From the NCBI GenBank assembly GCA_933822405.4, contig CAKOGP040001112.1:248001-312000 (forward strand): a stretch of DNA of 64,000 nucleotides, read 5' to 3'. The notes under the pieces were generated by a model, which ran no database searches, was not told the DNA's origin, and was given only the letters and a program-made list of their open reading frames with translations. Both the position numbers and the translations under genes were made by a program. The stretch's first letter is position 1. Every line of letters starts with the position of its first letter. The stretch comes from Cylindrotheca closterium (lineage: Eukaryota; Bacillariophyta; Bacillariophyceae; Bacillariales; Bacillariaceae). Shown here in pieces: positions 20,682-28,637 of this stretch.

Positions 20682-23555
20682 TTACCCTAACGTCTGACGC
20701 ATACCTCGTGCAAAAACATCCTTTTTCTGCTTCCCATACCCTGCCTTCTTTTTCTTCTTTTCAGGCCGCCTTCTCTTGCTAGAAGCTGCATTCGTAAATG
20801 CCCTGACATCTTGCCCGGCCAAGACCAAGCCATTGTTCGTTGCAACTGCAACTGTATGCTGGTGACACGTGAGAGCAAATTCAGACGAGCTCTCGATGAA
20901 TTCGAACGAATCCTCGATTTGTATTCGATAGATCATGGCACGTGATTGGACATTGATCAAAAGAGCAGTGAGCATCTTATCGCAGTCCGCACCAGGGGAT
21001 GCGTCTGATGTAGTAAAGGCAATAATGTGATTACCTCGAAGCGTCTCAATGGGAAATTCAAAGCAGCTTCCCTCGACAGAAAGTTGTTGTATTTGATTGT
21101 GCTCGCTATCTGCAGTGGGATAGAACGTGAAGACAGATTTATGGGACAATCTTGTTGTGTCCCGTGCGACGTGACTGTAGCATTCCGCAACGACAATATC
21201 GGACGAAGTCGCAATAACCACGCGATTGTGCTCCGGGCTCCGATGCCACATGCCACCATCATCAGAAAAGGAATCTGAAGTCGTGTTCTTGCCCACTTTC
21301 ATACAAACCACATCTCCTTCTTCACTGACAAGGATGGAAGAAAGGTCTGCGGATACTCGAGAAACAAAGACGGTTTCTGAATATGGATGCGAGTGTTCAG
21401 AATCCAACTGAGGACTAGAGTTACGGGCAATTGAATTCTTCAGTGGATACCAGAATTGCATCGTGGCAGTGCCTCCGATACCTGACGGGCCCACCCATAC
21501 AACACCCCCTCGTTTTGCGTCGAAAAGAAAGAGTCTTAGAAGCGCAGTTGATATTAAGTCCGGGTCATCGTGATCATCGCCAAACGTCATCGGCACCATA
21601 ATTGCAGCCTCGAACAGAAATTGACTGCTCCCACAAGCCACAATGTTCTCCTTGATATCGCACTCGATCGGTGACAAGTCCAGTCCATCTTCGCCGAGTA
21701 GATTGCTATAAATCCACCCAGTTACTTCCTCGTCGTCACAGGAAACCAAGCAGTCAATTATTTTCTCTTGTAAATCGAAGGATTGCAGAGAACCTTCTTC
21801 CAATTGCGAGGTTCCTCCACCACGACCCGCAGCTGACTGAAATGACTGCCGGTTGACGACCCCAAGCATCGTTTTGCGATTCTCACTTCCTCCGACCGAA
21901 AACAAGCATCCAATCGTTTCGTCATCCAAATCCATGGAATTTAGCAAACATTTGTTTTTCTTGGAATGACCAAGAGGTGCTACAAACACTGATAGCTTCC
22001 TCCGACACCTACGATCGGCACTACCGTTGGTTTCGGCGACGTCATAGAGGCTCAACGTGCAATCCGTTTTGTCGGCCACCAATACGCATGCCTCGGAGAA
22101 TACACGCAAAATTGTTTCTCCTGGCTTGTAGTGCCCATGACTATCCTTCTCGCGGAGTATAGCAACATCCTTTGCCATTGGCTTGGATGGAGCCGACGAC
22201 CTGCAGCCGGCCTCGATTGCTTCCAGACCTTGCACAATCGTGTCAAGATTACGTGCTGCTGAAAAATGCGAACGGAATGTGCGACGATAAAAATCTCGTT
22301 CCTCTGACGGCTCTAGCGACAATGCAAGATCGTTTCGAGGCCACTGCCGGCGCCGCAAAAGCTGAATCCACAAATCTGGGGACGACTTGCCAATTTCGTC
22401 GTACCAAGACTTGCAAACCAATGGCATGGAGGAAACTGATTCGTCTGGTAGAAATAAAACAATATATTCCAATATTTGACTGGGCAGATATCGGACCATG
22501 TTCTGATGATGATCCAGAATATCTTCGTTTGGTCCTTGGGTGGTATCTGCGTATCCTCCAATCGACACGGTCCGTCTCTTGAATCCAACCCCGTTGCAAT
22601 CTTTGTATAGTAAATGTTCTCCACTATTGGTCAGAACGATCCCATCCCTGTATCGATCAAAAAGAAGCATGCCGTCAATAACCAGGTAGACAATACTGGC
22701 AATTGGACAATCCTGTTTCGATAGCAAACTGCTGATCTCCTCAGAAACCTTTGGTGGATTCTCTGTGGTCTTGCCGAGTTTCATGGTCAAATAGTATATT
22801 GCTGGCATTTGATCGGTCAAGGTAAGGATCTCCGAGGCAAAATTGGCCTTGCTTGCCGCCTTGCAAGCTTCCAATGCATCTCGTCCTAGTGTACACTTTT
22901 CTTCTGAGAGTTTGGAACTTGTCAATACCTGAAAGAGACTGATGTTTTGCTTTGAAACTGAGGTTGCAGACAGATTCGATCCTTTTTTCTTTAGTTTCTT
23001 GCCCCCGCTCGTATCCTTTCCAGCGAAAAAGTGTTGGGAACACATCGTTGGGATTTGTTCTTCCTCACTTCTATCTGAAACGTTAGACATGCTTCGTTGC
23101 CTCCCCCCTTTTCGACCTAAAACATAATCTTGACCAGTCTTGTTCTTTTTGCTCCCTTTCTGAGGCGATGAGTGTGGCGCAGTATAGGAGTTTGATCGGT
23201 TTCGCCGATTTTGCTTGGCACTAATGGGTGTGGATGGGGAAGATGTGGCATATGAATTGGACCTCGCTCTTCCTTTCTTGGTCGGTGTCATCGTCATGTC
23301 ATCCGTGTATTCATCTGCAATAACGTAATCTGAAGGTAGGGAATCGGTCCAAATATGGATGTCAAGCGGTTTTGCTTTGTCCAGGGACTTTGTCAATAAT
23401 CTTTCGCCAATCTCATCCAAGCGTGTCAACAAATTCTGAGCATTTAATTTATGAGATCGCTTTCGGCTCTTTTCTTCTTTTCGTTCCTTTGTCACCCTTC
23501 GCCGCTCGGCAGCTTCAAAGGCCCGGGTTTCCCAGCTCTCATTCACCTTCACCAT
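20682..23555 (-). CDS. F-box protein, 957 aa
   Basis: Single-exon protein whose clearest domain is an F-box (about 355-402): RYLPSQILEYIVLFLPDE then SMPLVCKSWYDEI and LWIQLLRRRQWP. F-box proteins usually link substrates to SCF ubiquitin ligases through Skp1. The N-terminal third is basic and Ser-rich (repeated RSNSY and RQRSMSN motifs, likely phosphosites). The long C-terminal half (about 430-930) has alternating beta-type segments such as VCMKVGKNTTSD, VVIATSSDIVVAECY and HTVAVATNNGLVLAGQD, suggestive of a beta-propeller that lacks clear WD signatures. It ends in a very basic tail (KRRRPEKKKKKAGYGKQKK). The substrate is unknown. Confidence 0.75.
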   Translation of the reverse strand: MVKVNESWETRAFEAAERRRVTKERKEEKSRKRSHKLNAQNLLTRLDEIGERLLTKSLDKAKPLDIHIWTDSLPSDYVIADEYTDDMTMTPTKKGRARSNSYATSSPSTPISAKQNRRNRSNSYTAPHSSPQKGSKKNKTGQDYVLGRKGGRQRSMSNVSDRSEEEQIPTMCSQHFFAGKDTSGGKKLKKKGSNLSATSVSKQNISLFQVLTSSKLSEEKCTLGRDALEACKAASKANFASEILTLTDQMPAIYYLTMKLGKTTENPPKVSEEISSLLSKQDCPIASIVYLVIDGMLLFDRYRDGIVLTNSGEHLLYKDCNGVGFKRRTVSIGGYADTTQGPNEDILDHHQNMVRYLPSQILEYIVLFLPDESVSSMPLVCKSWYDEIGKSSPDLWIQLLRRRQWPRNDLALSLEPSEERDFYRRTFRSHFSAARNLDTIVQGLEAIEAGCRSSAPSKPMAKDVAILREKDSHGHYKPGETILRVFSEACVLVADKTDCTLSLYDVAETNGSADRRCRRKLSVFVAPLGHSKKNKCLLNSMDLDDETIGCLFSVGGSENRKTMLGVVNRQSFQSAAGRGGGTSQLEEGSLQSFDLQEKIIDCLVSCDDEEVTGWIYSNLLGEDGLDLSPIECDIKENIVACGSSQFLFEAAIMVPMTFGDDHDDPDLISTALLRLFLFDAKRGGVVWVGPSGIGGTATMQFWYPLKNSIARNSSPQLDSEHSHPYSETVFVSRVSADLSSILVSEEGDVVCMKVGKNTTSDSFSDDGGMWHRSPEHNRVVIATSSDIVVAECYSHVARDTTRLSHKSVFTFYPTADSEHNQIQQLSVEGSCFEFPIETLRGNHIIAFTTSDASPGADCDKMLTALLINVQSRAMIYRIQIEDSFEFIESSSEFALTCHQHTVAVATNNGLVLAGQDVRAFTNAASSKRRRPEKKKKKAGYGKQKKDVFARGMRQTLG

Positions 23556-23930
23556 TGCCTATCAATCCCCCCTATGAGCCACAGAAGTATCCAAATACTT
23601 GGAGGTTGGACTGTAGCATCGAATCTTCTCAAGAGCTCCAGCGGTGCGTCACCGAATGTTCTGATTTTTGGTCGGAGGGGTCATATATGATTAAAAAATA
23701 TTAGGAGGGAGAATAATAGCATTCTACTTTATGAAGTGACGCGTGGGACGTACAGGCCACTCTTCGTCACTGACGGAAAAATCTGAATCCAGTACAGGAC
23801 GAGATGATCTTGATCAGATGTCTTGATTATGAGGCTCAACCAAGACAACCTCTCGATCTTTTTTTCACCGCTAACAGGTACTGATACTACAGTACCTGAT
23901 ATTGCACTGTAGCTTTTCACCAGTTATTCG
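23556..23930. other. Divergent promoter region
   Basis: About 375 nt between the F-box gene (-) and the HDAC-family gene (+). It includes a CTAACAGGTACTGATACTACAGTACCTG stretch near 23870, partly inverted. No gene is supported. Confidence 0.35.
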
Positions 23931-25167
23931 ATGATTACGAACGGATCGTCAATTGGCAGTATTGTGGTCACATTTGTGTCATTCTACTTATATCCAATAG
24001 CGGGCCTCAATGTGCCGATATGGTTTGATTCTTCCAATGGCTGGCATCGCTCCATCGACTATCACCCAGAGCAACCTGCTCGAATTGATGCCTGTGTGAA
24101 GGAGATCCAACGATTGAAGGAGAGCCAACAAATGGAAGGTACCATATTGATAGATACGACACCTGACACAAGCACTCTATGGAAGGATTGTGCACATGAA
24201 CATCAACCTTTTTCTGAAGAAGAGCTTCACCATGCTCGTGACATCCTCCTGAAAACACACGATGAAGAAATGGTGTTGACGATTGAAGGAAGCTGTAGCA
24301 AAAGCCGCGACTTGCGTATTTCCGAAGGCAAAGATCCGCTTGGTTTTATCGGCAATATCGACGAAGACACCTTTCTAACGACCGAGTCTTTTGACGTTTG
24401 CCTCCGAGCCACCGCCGCATGGATCAGGGCTGTGGATCATGCATTCGACAAGAAACAAGCAGCATTCGCACTCACAAGACCACCTGGGCATCATGCAACC
24501 TTCCAACTATCCAACGGATTTTGTATTGTAAACTTTGCGGCTGCCGCAGTGGTCCACCTGTTGGAGTCACATGATGATATCAAGGTGTCAGTTTTCGATT
24601 GGGACGTGCATTATGGTAAGCAATCATCACACTAGTTGTTCTCGGAACCACGAACCAGGTACTTCTTACGTCATATTTTATTACGATCGATTGGCAGGCC
24701 AAGGAGTTGCAAAAATAATTCAGAAGTACTCAAGAGCAAGATATGTTTCAATTCACCAAACTCCTGCCTTTCCGTACATGGGAAACAAGCTGGGGGTATC
24801 AGGGGAACACTTGAATGTGATGACCATCCCTATACCAGCGGAAACGACGTGGACATGTGGATACAAGGAGAAGTTTGAGGAGAAAGTATTGCCATTTGTA
24901 TGCTCAGATAATGACTCGTGGAAGCCTAATCTCGTGCTGATTTGTGCCGGATATGATGCACTCGATAGCGATGAACTGGCAAGCGTGAGTTTACAGGCGA
25001 AGGACTACAAAGCGATGGCATCAAGACTTGTGAAGCATTTGCGCGAGAATGAATCCAGCGCATCCATTGCATTGGGGCTTGAGGGAGGATACCAGCTCAG
25101 CGAGTTTGCAGGTGGTGGGAATCTCCCAAATGCAGTCACGGCCACAATTCAAGGATTGACTGAATGA
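23931..25167 (+). CDS. Histone deacetylase family (class II/AcuC-like) enzyme
   Basis: Zn2+-dependent deacetylase fold. Exons 23931-24615 and 24698-25167 (82-nt intron, phase 1) give 384 aa. Active-site motifs: RPPGHHATF (H187/H188 charge-relay His), FDWDVHYGQG across the splice (zinc ligands D225 and H227), and LICAGYDALDSDEL carrying the third zinc Asp. The family usually has DVHHGNGT, and here it reads DVHYGQGV. The C-terminal LGLEGGYQLSEFAGG is the family's GGY motif. The N-terminus (about 8-26, IGSIVVTFVSFYLYPIAGL) is a hydrophobic segment that looks like a signal peptide or anchor, unusual for a nuclear HDAC. A non-histone substrate such as an acetylpolyamine or a secretory or plastid protein is possible. 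The 3' end of the gene is repeated just downstream. Confidence 0.85.
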
Positions 25168-25200
25168 ATCATCGATCTTCAAGCATCTGTTCCCGCATGA
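25064..25200. repeat. Direct repeat, copy 1 (3' end of HDAC gene)
   Basis: This segment covers the last 100 or so coding bases of the HDAC-family gene, its stop and about 30 nt of 3' flank. It is followed after 8 nt by a near-identical second copy at 25209-25336. Confidence 0.85.
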
Positions 25201-25208
25201 GTTTTGAA

Positions 25209-25336
25209 CCATTGCATTGGGGCTTGGGGGAGGATACCAGCTCAGCGAGTTTGCAGGTGGTGGGAATCTCCCAAATGCAGTTACGGCCACCTGATTGAAT
25301 GAATGAATCGATCTTCAAGCATCTGTTCCCACATGA
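25209..25336 (+). pseudogene. Duplicated 3' fragment of the HDAC gene
   Basis: A near-identical copy of 25064-25200. It repeats the codons for LGLxGGYQLSEFAGGGNLPNA with few substitutions (one changes Glu to Gly) and carries a short deletion before the stop region. It is not attached to the rest of a gene, so it is a fragment from a local tandem duplication and not an exon. It could act as an alternative 3' UTR if transcription reads through. Confidence 0.8.
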
Positions 25337-26058
25337 TTTTTTTCAAATTTGCGTCAGAATTGTCTTCTGAACTGTACCTACCGGTACCGTGTAGCAGTGC
25401 AAGGTACACCTGTACGGTACCCCTACTGCCAAAGACCAGCATCCAGAATATTTAAGAATAATGCTAGGTCAGGACTGGTACCGTACAAATAAGGAACTCA
25501 CTATCTCTCATTGTGAGGACGCAATTGGAGTAAATGGGATCAAGGCATCCGGGGGAATAATGTGGTACCGTAGGAATAAGGAACATGAAAGTGGCGTCTG
25601 AGGATCCATTTCGAGTAAATGGGATCAAGAGGTTTTACAATCTTTTATGTGTCCGAACGGTTCTTCATGCCAACTGATCAAAGTAATTGTCTGGGTTTGA
25701 TTATGGAAAAAAGCTGAAAGTTCGGATTTTTCGCGGACCATGATTTTTATAAAAGTTTGGACTATTGCGAAGACCGTTCTGACGCAATCGCAAAAACTAT
25801 ATAGGAACGGAGATGGTTACGGAAGATCCCTATTTAGATGAACTCATCATTCGGTTGAAAACCATTAAATGAAGACTGTTTAACGACCCAATTCTGCGCG
25901 AGGGAACCGGCCATTTGATCAGATGGCCAGATCCTCCATGCCAACTACAAATTCGAGCTCACTGTTGGGTGTGACCTAAAGGCAAAGGCAATCGTAGCAG
26001 GTCGTGATGGTTTCCGAAGCTTATACTCTATTCTTTTTCTCTTCCACTTCACTGCACA
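25337..26058. other. Intergenic region upstream of the HSF gene
   Basis: About 720 nt containing several GGTACC-centred motifs (near 25380-25430) and an imperfect direct repeat annotated separately. This is presumably the promoter of the heat shock factor gene. I could not identify a convincing run of nGAAn heat-shock elements by eye. Confidence 0.4.
25477..25629. repeat. Imperfect tandem direct repeat, about 67 nt x 2
   Basis: Copies at about 25477-25544 and 25564-25629 share GGTACCGTA-(2)-AATAAGGAAC at their left ends and GAGTAAATGGGATCAAG at their right ends, with a diverged middle. It lies in the putative promoter of the heat shock factor gene. Confidence 0.7.
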
Positions 26059-27411
26059 ATGCATGGCAACGATGAGCCGCCACCATCTGGCGACCCTTCG
26101 GATATACGAAGGAGGGCTTGGTCATTGGAAGGATACCGGTATGGTAATCCCGGTCTTGCCATGTCATTGCTGCGAAATAGCTCGGAAATAGACGTCCCGG
26201 AAACTGTCTTCAATGAGACGCCTGCTGCGGAAAACTCTGTATTTCCCTCGTCATCTGGGCCCAATGATGCGCTATTCGTTCCTGGAGGATTACTCTCAAG
26301 AGGTGTAACATCGCATACTGAACATTCTGGAGCTTCATCATCTGTTGGCAATTTTCGGGCACACCAAGATGAAATGGCATGGGAAGCTGCAGCACGTACG
26401 AATGATAGTCCGTCCATGCAACATCTCGAGTCAAGGCTGTTACTTCAAAGCCAAATGCTTCGCCAACAAAGGCTCGCAAGCTTGACTCAGCAATCAATGC
26501 AAGGGTCACTTGATCTTCGACAAATAAGATTTCCAAATAATCTGCTCCTCAATATGCAAAATCAGCTACAGATGGATCAACAACATTTTGATCAACAAAG
26601 TCTTGAACAACAACAATTACAAAATTATCAGCCGAACCAAGCATTGATCAGTAACTTTCTTCCTGGTGGTTTCTTATCGCAACGGCCCGCTTCTCTCGCA
26701 ATGTCCCATTTGCGAAGCTACATGAACCCCTCTCTGCTGACACAGGATCCACTAGCTTCTAGCCCTCCTAATCTCGCTGCATCACACCCGATCATCCCTC
26801 GAAGTATACAATACACGACTGCTGCAAGTCAAGGAACCGACCTTTATGCGGGTGGGAGGGATTCCACGTTTCCAATGAAACTTCATCGGATTCTAGCCGA
26901 TCCTCGCTTTCGGGATTGTATTTGCTGGTTGCCAAATGGAAAGTCGTGGAGAGTTTTAAACCAACATCTTTTTGCGGATGTTGCTCTTCCTGAATACTTC
27001 AAACACCAAAAGTACGCCTCTTTCATGCGACAAGTAAACGGTAAGTCCCATCGGCATGTGATATATTGTATGCTTTTGCTTTGCGACGAATCTAAATATT
27101 TGCTTGACACACAGGATGGGGGTTCAAAAGAGTACGATGTAAAAAAATGGAAACGTCTATTGTCGCCTCATTCGAACGACCGGACTAACTCTTCACTCTT
27201 TTCCTTTCGCAGGCACGCCAAGGACCGGAGATCAACTCTTATTCCCATGAGGTATGTTTGTGCTGGTTCTGACTCGAAACTTTTAGTGTACTCTTCCACT
27301 GACATGCCCTTCCAGCTATTTCTACGTGACGACCCAGAACTCTGTTCAACTATGCGGAGGCTGAAGCAGAGCAGTTTTAAGGGAACGATAACGCAAGCTG
27401 ATGATACATGA
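26059..27411 (+). CDS. Heat shock transcription factor, DNA-binding domain at C-terminus
   Basis: HSF-family regulator. The gene must be spliced: exons 26059-27040, 27115-27131 (17 nt), 27213-27251 (39 nt) and 27316-27411, giving 377 aa. Only this structure restores the HSF DNA-binding domain (about 271-362): FPMKLHRILADPRF, WLPNGKSWRVLNQ, LPEYFKHQKYASFMRQVN, then GWGFKR, ARQGPEINSYSHE and LFLRDDPELCSTMRR. All introns have GT and AG ends and phases fit. Residues 120-190 form a Gln-rich, possibly coiled region placed before the domain. In animal and plant HSFs the DNA-binding domain is N-terminal and followed by a trimerisation coiled coil. Here only about 15 residues follow it. The unspliced sequence stays open by chance for 450 codons. 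Confidence 0.88.
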   Translation: MHGNDEPPPSGDPSDIRRRAWSLEGYRYGNPGLAMSLLRNSSEIDVPETVFNETPAAENSVFPSSSGPNDALFVPGGLLSRGVTSHTEHSGASSSVGNFRAHQDEMAWEAAARTNDSPSMQHLESRLLLQSQMLRQQRLASLTQQSMQGSLDLRQIRFPNNLLLNMQNQLQMDQQHFDQQSLEQQQLQNYQPNQALISNFLPGGFLSQRPASLAMSHLRSYMNPSLLTQDPLASSPPNLAASHPIIPRSIQYTTAASQGTDLYAGGRDSTFPMKLHRILADPRFRDCICWLPNGKSWRVLNQHLFADVALPEYFKHQKYASFMRQVNGKSHRHVIYCMLLLCDESKYLLDTQDGGSKEYDVKKWKRLLSPHSNDRTNSSLFSFRRHAKDRRSTLIPMRYVCAGSDSKLLVYSSTDMPFQLFLRDDPELCSTMRRLKQSSFKGTITQADDT

Positions 27412-27474
27412 TGGCTCCTGGGAACACCCGTCTTTGACTTGCTATTTTTGGTAGTAGCGCTTTGTTCTGCCAGT

Positions 27475-27550
27475 GTCAGGATATTGATATACGGTAGAAC
27501 TGCTCGGCCGCGCGTGGGAGGCGCTTTTGCTTGTATGGTACACAGTTGAC
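27475..27550. repeat. Perfect 76-nt direct repeat, copy 1
   Basis: Identical by eye to 27794-27869. It starts GTCAGGATATTG and ends ACACAGTTGAC. The tRNA-like 3' half lies shortly after it. Perfect identity implies a recent duplication or a mobile sequence. Confidence 0.9.
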
Positions 27551-27566
27551 GATTAACAGCCGCATA

Positions 27567-27600
27567 GCCGGAGGTCTCGAGTTCGAGTCTCGACTACCCC
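27567..27600 (+). pseudogene. tRNA-like 3' half (remnant)
   Basis: The sequence reads as the 3' side of a tRNA: GCCGG (anticodon-stem 3' strand), AGGTC variable loop, a perfect T arm TCGAG-TTCGAGT-CTCGA containing a B-box match (GTTCGAGTC), and CTACCCC as acceptor 3' strand. I found no GGGGTAG 5' acceptor strand or matching anticodon stem within the preceding 120 nt, so it is not a complete tRNA gene. It could be a decayed tRNA or the head of a tRNA-derived repeat. Confidence 0.55.
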
Positions 27601-27793
27601 TGAGTGTTCTTCTGCCCATACAATACTCAATATCCCAATTCCTTTCCAAAGGTCAGGAATGTCATGTAGGTCTGTGGAAAATCACAGCAGTGGCAATGTA
27701 CCCACGTATAGCCCCGAGAGCTACAGTATCACCTATAGGTATCAATGTCTAGTACGAACACCAACACTGATGGCGGTAGGTGTACGGTGGGAG

Positions 27794-27869
27794 GTCAGGA
27801 TATTGATATACGGTAGAACTGCTCGGCCGCGCGTGGGAGGCGCTTTTGCTTGTATGGTACACAGTTGAC
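27794..27869. repeat. Perfect 76-nt direct repeat, copy 2
   Basis: Identical to 27475-27550. After the repeat, this copy continues AGCCAGCGCATG, weakly like the AACAGCCGCATAG that follows copy 1, but the tRNA-like T arm is absent. Confidence 0.9.
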
Positions 27870-28637
27870 AGCCAGCGCATGATTTCATTTTTTGAGCCAA
27901 TTTTCAAGCAATCTGCCTAGTCCCTCCCGACAGTCGCTGTCTTTTTACTCGTGGCGCGATGATGCAGTGTGGCCAAACCATTTCAACTGGGTAATAATAC
28001 GGAAAGTGATACAAGTTTCTCCCTTTGTAAACGGTAAGGGGAAAGGAACACGAGAGATACTGACAGGAGTATGGCTGGTGCTTCCGCTGGCAGACTCTTT
28101 CAACTCCGAAGGAAGTCCCATTGCTGATGAATGTAGGTTGGAAAAGTTTCACAATAGCTTGTGTATGCATTGCTGCATTTGAAGCTGTGCAACTATGTTG
28201 TTTCAAACCACTCCAACATGAGAAGCAAGAGTAGTAGGCAAGTTCATCTGAAGGTCAAGAAAAGTATCCGAAAACGACTCGCTATGCGACACAGTCCAGA
28301 CAAATCTAAAACGTTCATAGGTAGACTTGCATTGAATTGAGAATACCGTTATTTTATTATTGACTGTACGAGTATTATAATTTGAGACAGACTACTGGCA
28401 AAACAAAAATGACATTGTCTCTTAGGATTTTACGATATGTGACGGTTCGGAAGAGCATGTTCCTGAAATGAAACAGTTGTTGTAAGGGAGAATCTCAAGC
28501 TGCGACTGCCTGCTGCCAAGTCTAAGCGCTAGTCTCAAGAATCGGCTCCAACAGAACAAGTCCATCCCACCATCTTTTTGTTGAAACCTTCATCATGGTT
28601 TCTTCAAGGTACAATTGCGGAATCATCAGCTGTCCGT

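Larger units (their letters stand above)
27412..28637. other. Repeat-bearing intergenic region
   Basis: About 1.2 kb between the HSF gene and the coiled-coil gene (-), whose 3' ends converge. It holds a perfect 76-nt direct repeat and a tRNA-like 3' half, each annotated separately. Short frames on both strands show no family character. Confidence 0.45.

Noticed and set aside
26059..27411. HSF gene as one unspliced 450-aa frame
   Set aside because: The open run through the introns is chance. It breaks the DNA-binding domain after FMRQVNG, while splicing restores GWGFKR-ARQGPEINSYSHE-LFLRDD.
27525..27601. A complete tRNA gene near the 76-nt repeat
   Set aside because: The T arm and 3' acceptor strand are good, but no 5' acceptor strand, D arm or pairing anticodon stem is present, and I found no split version with an intron.
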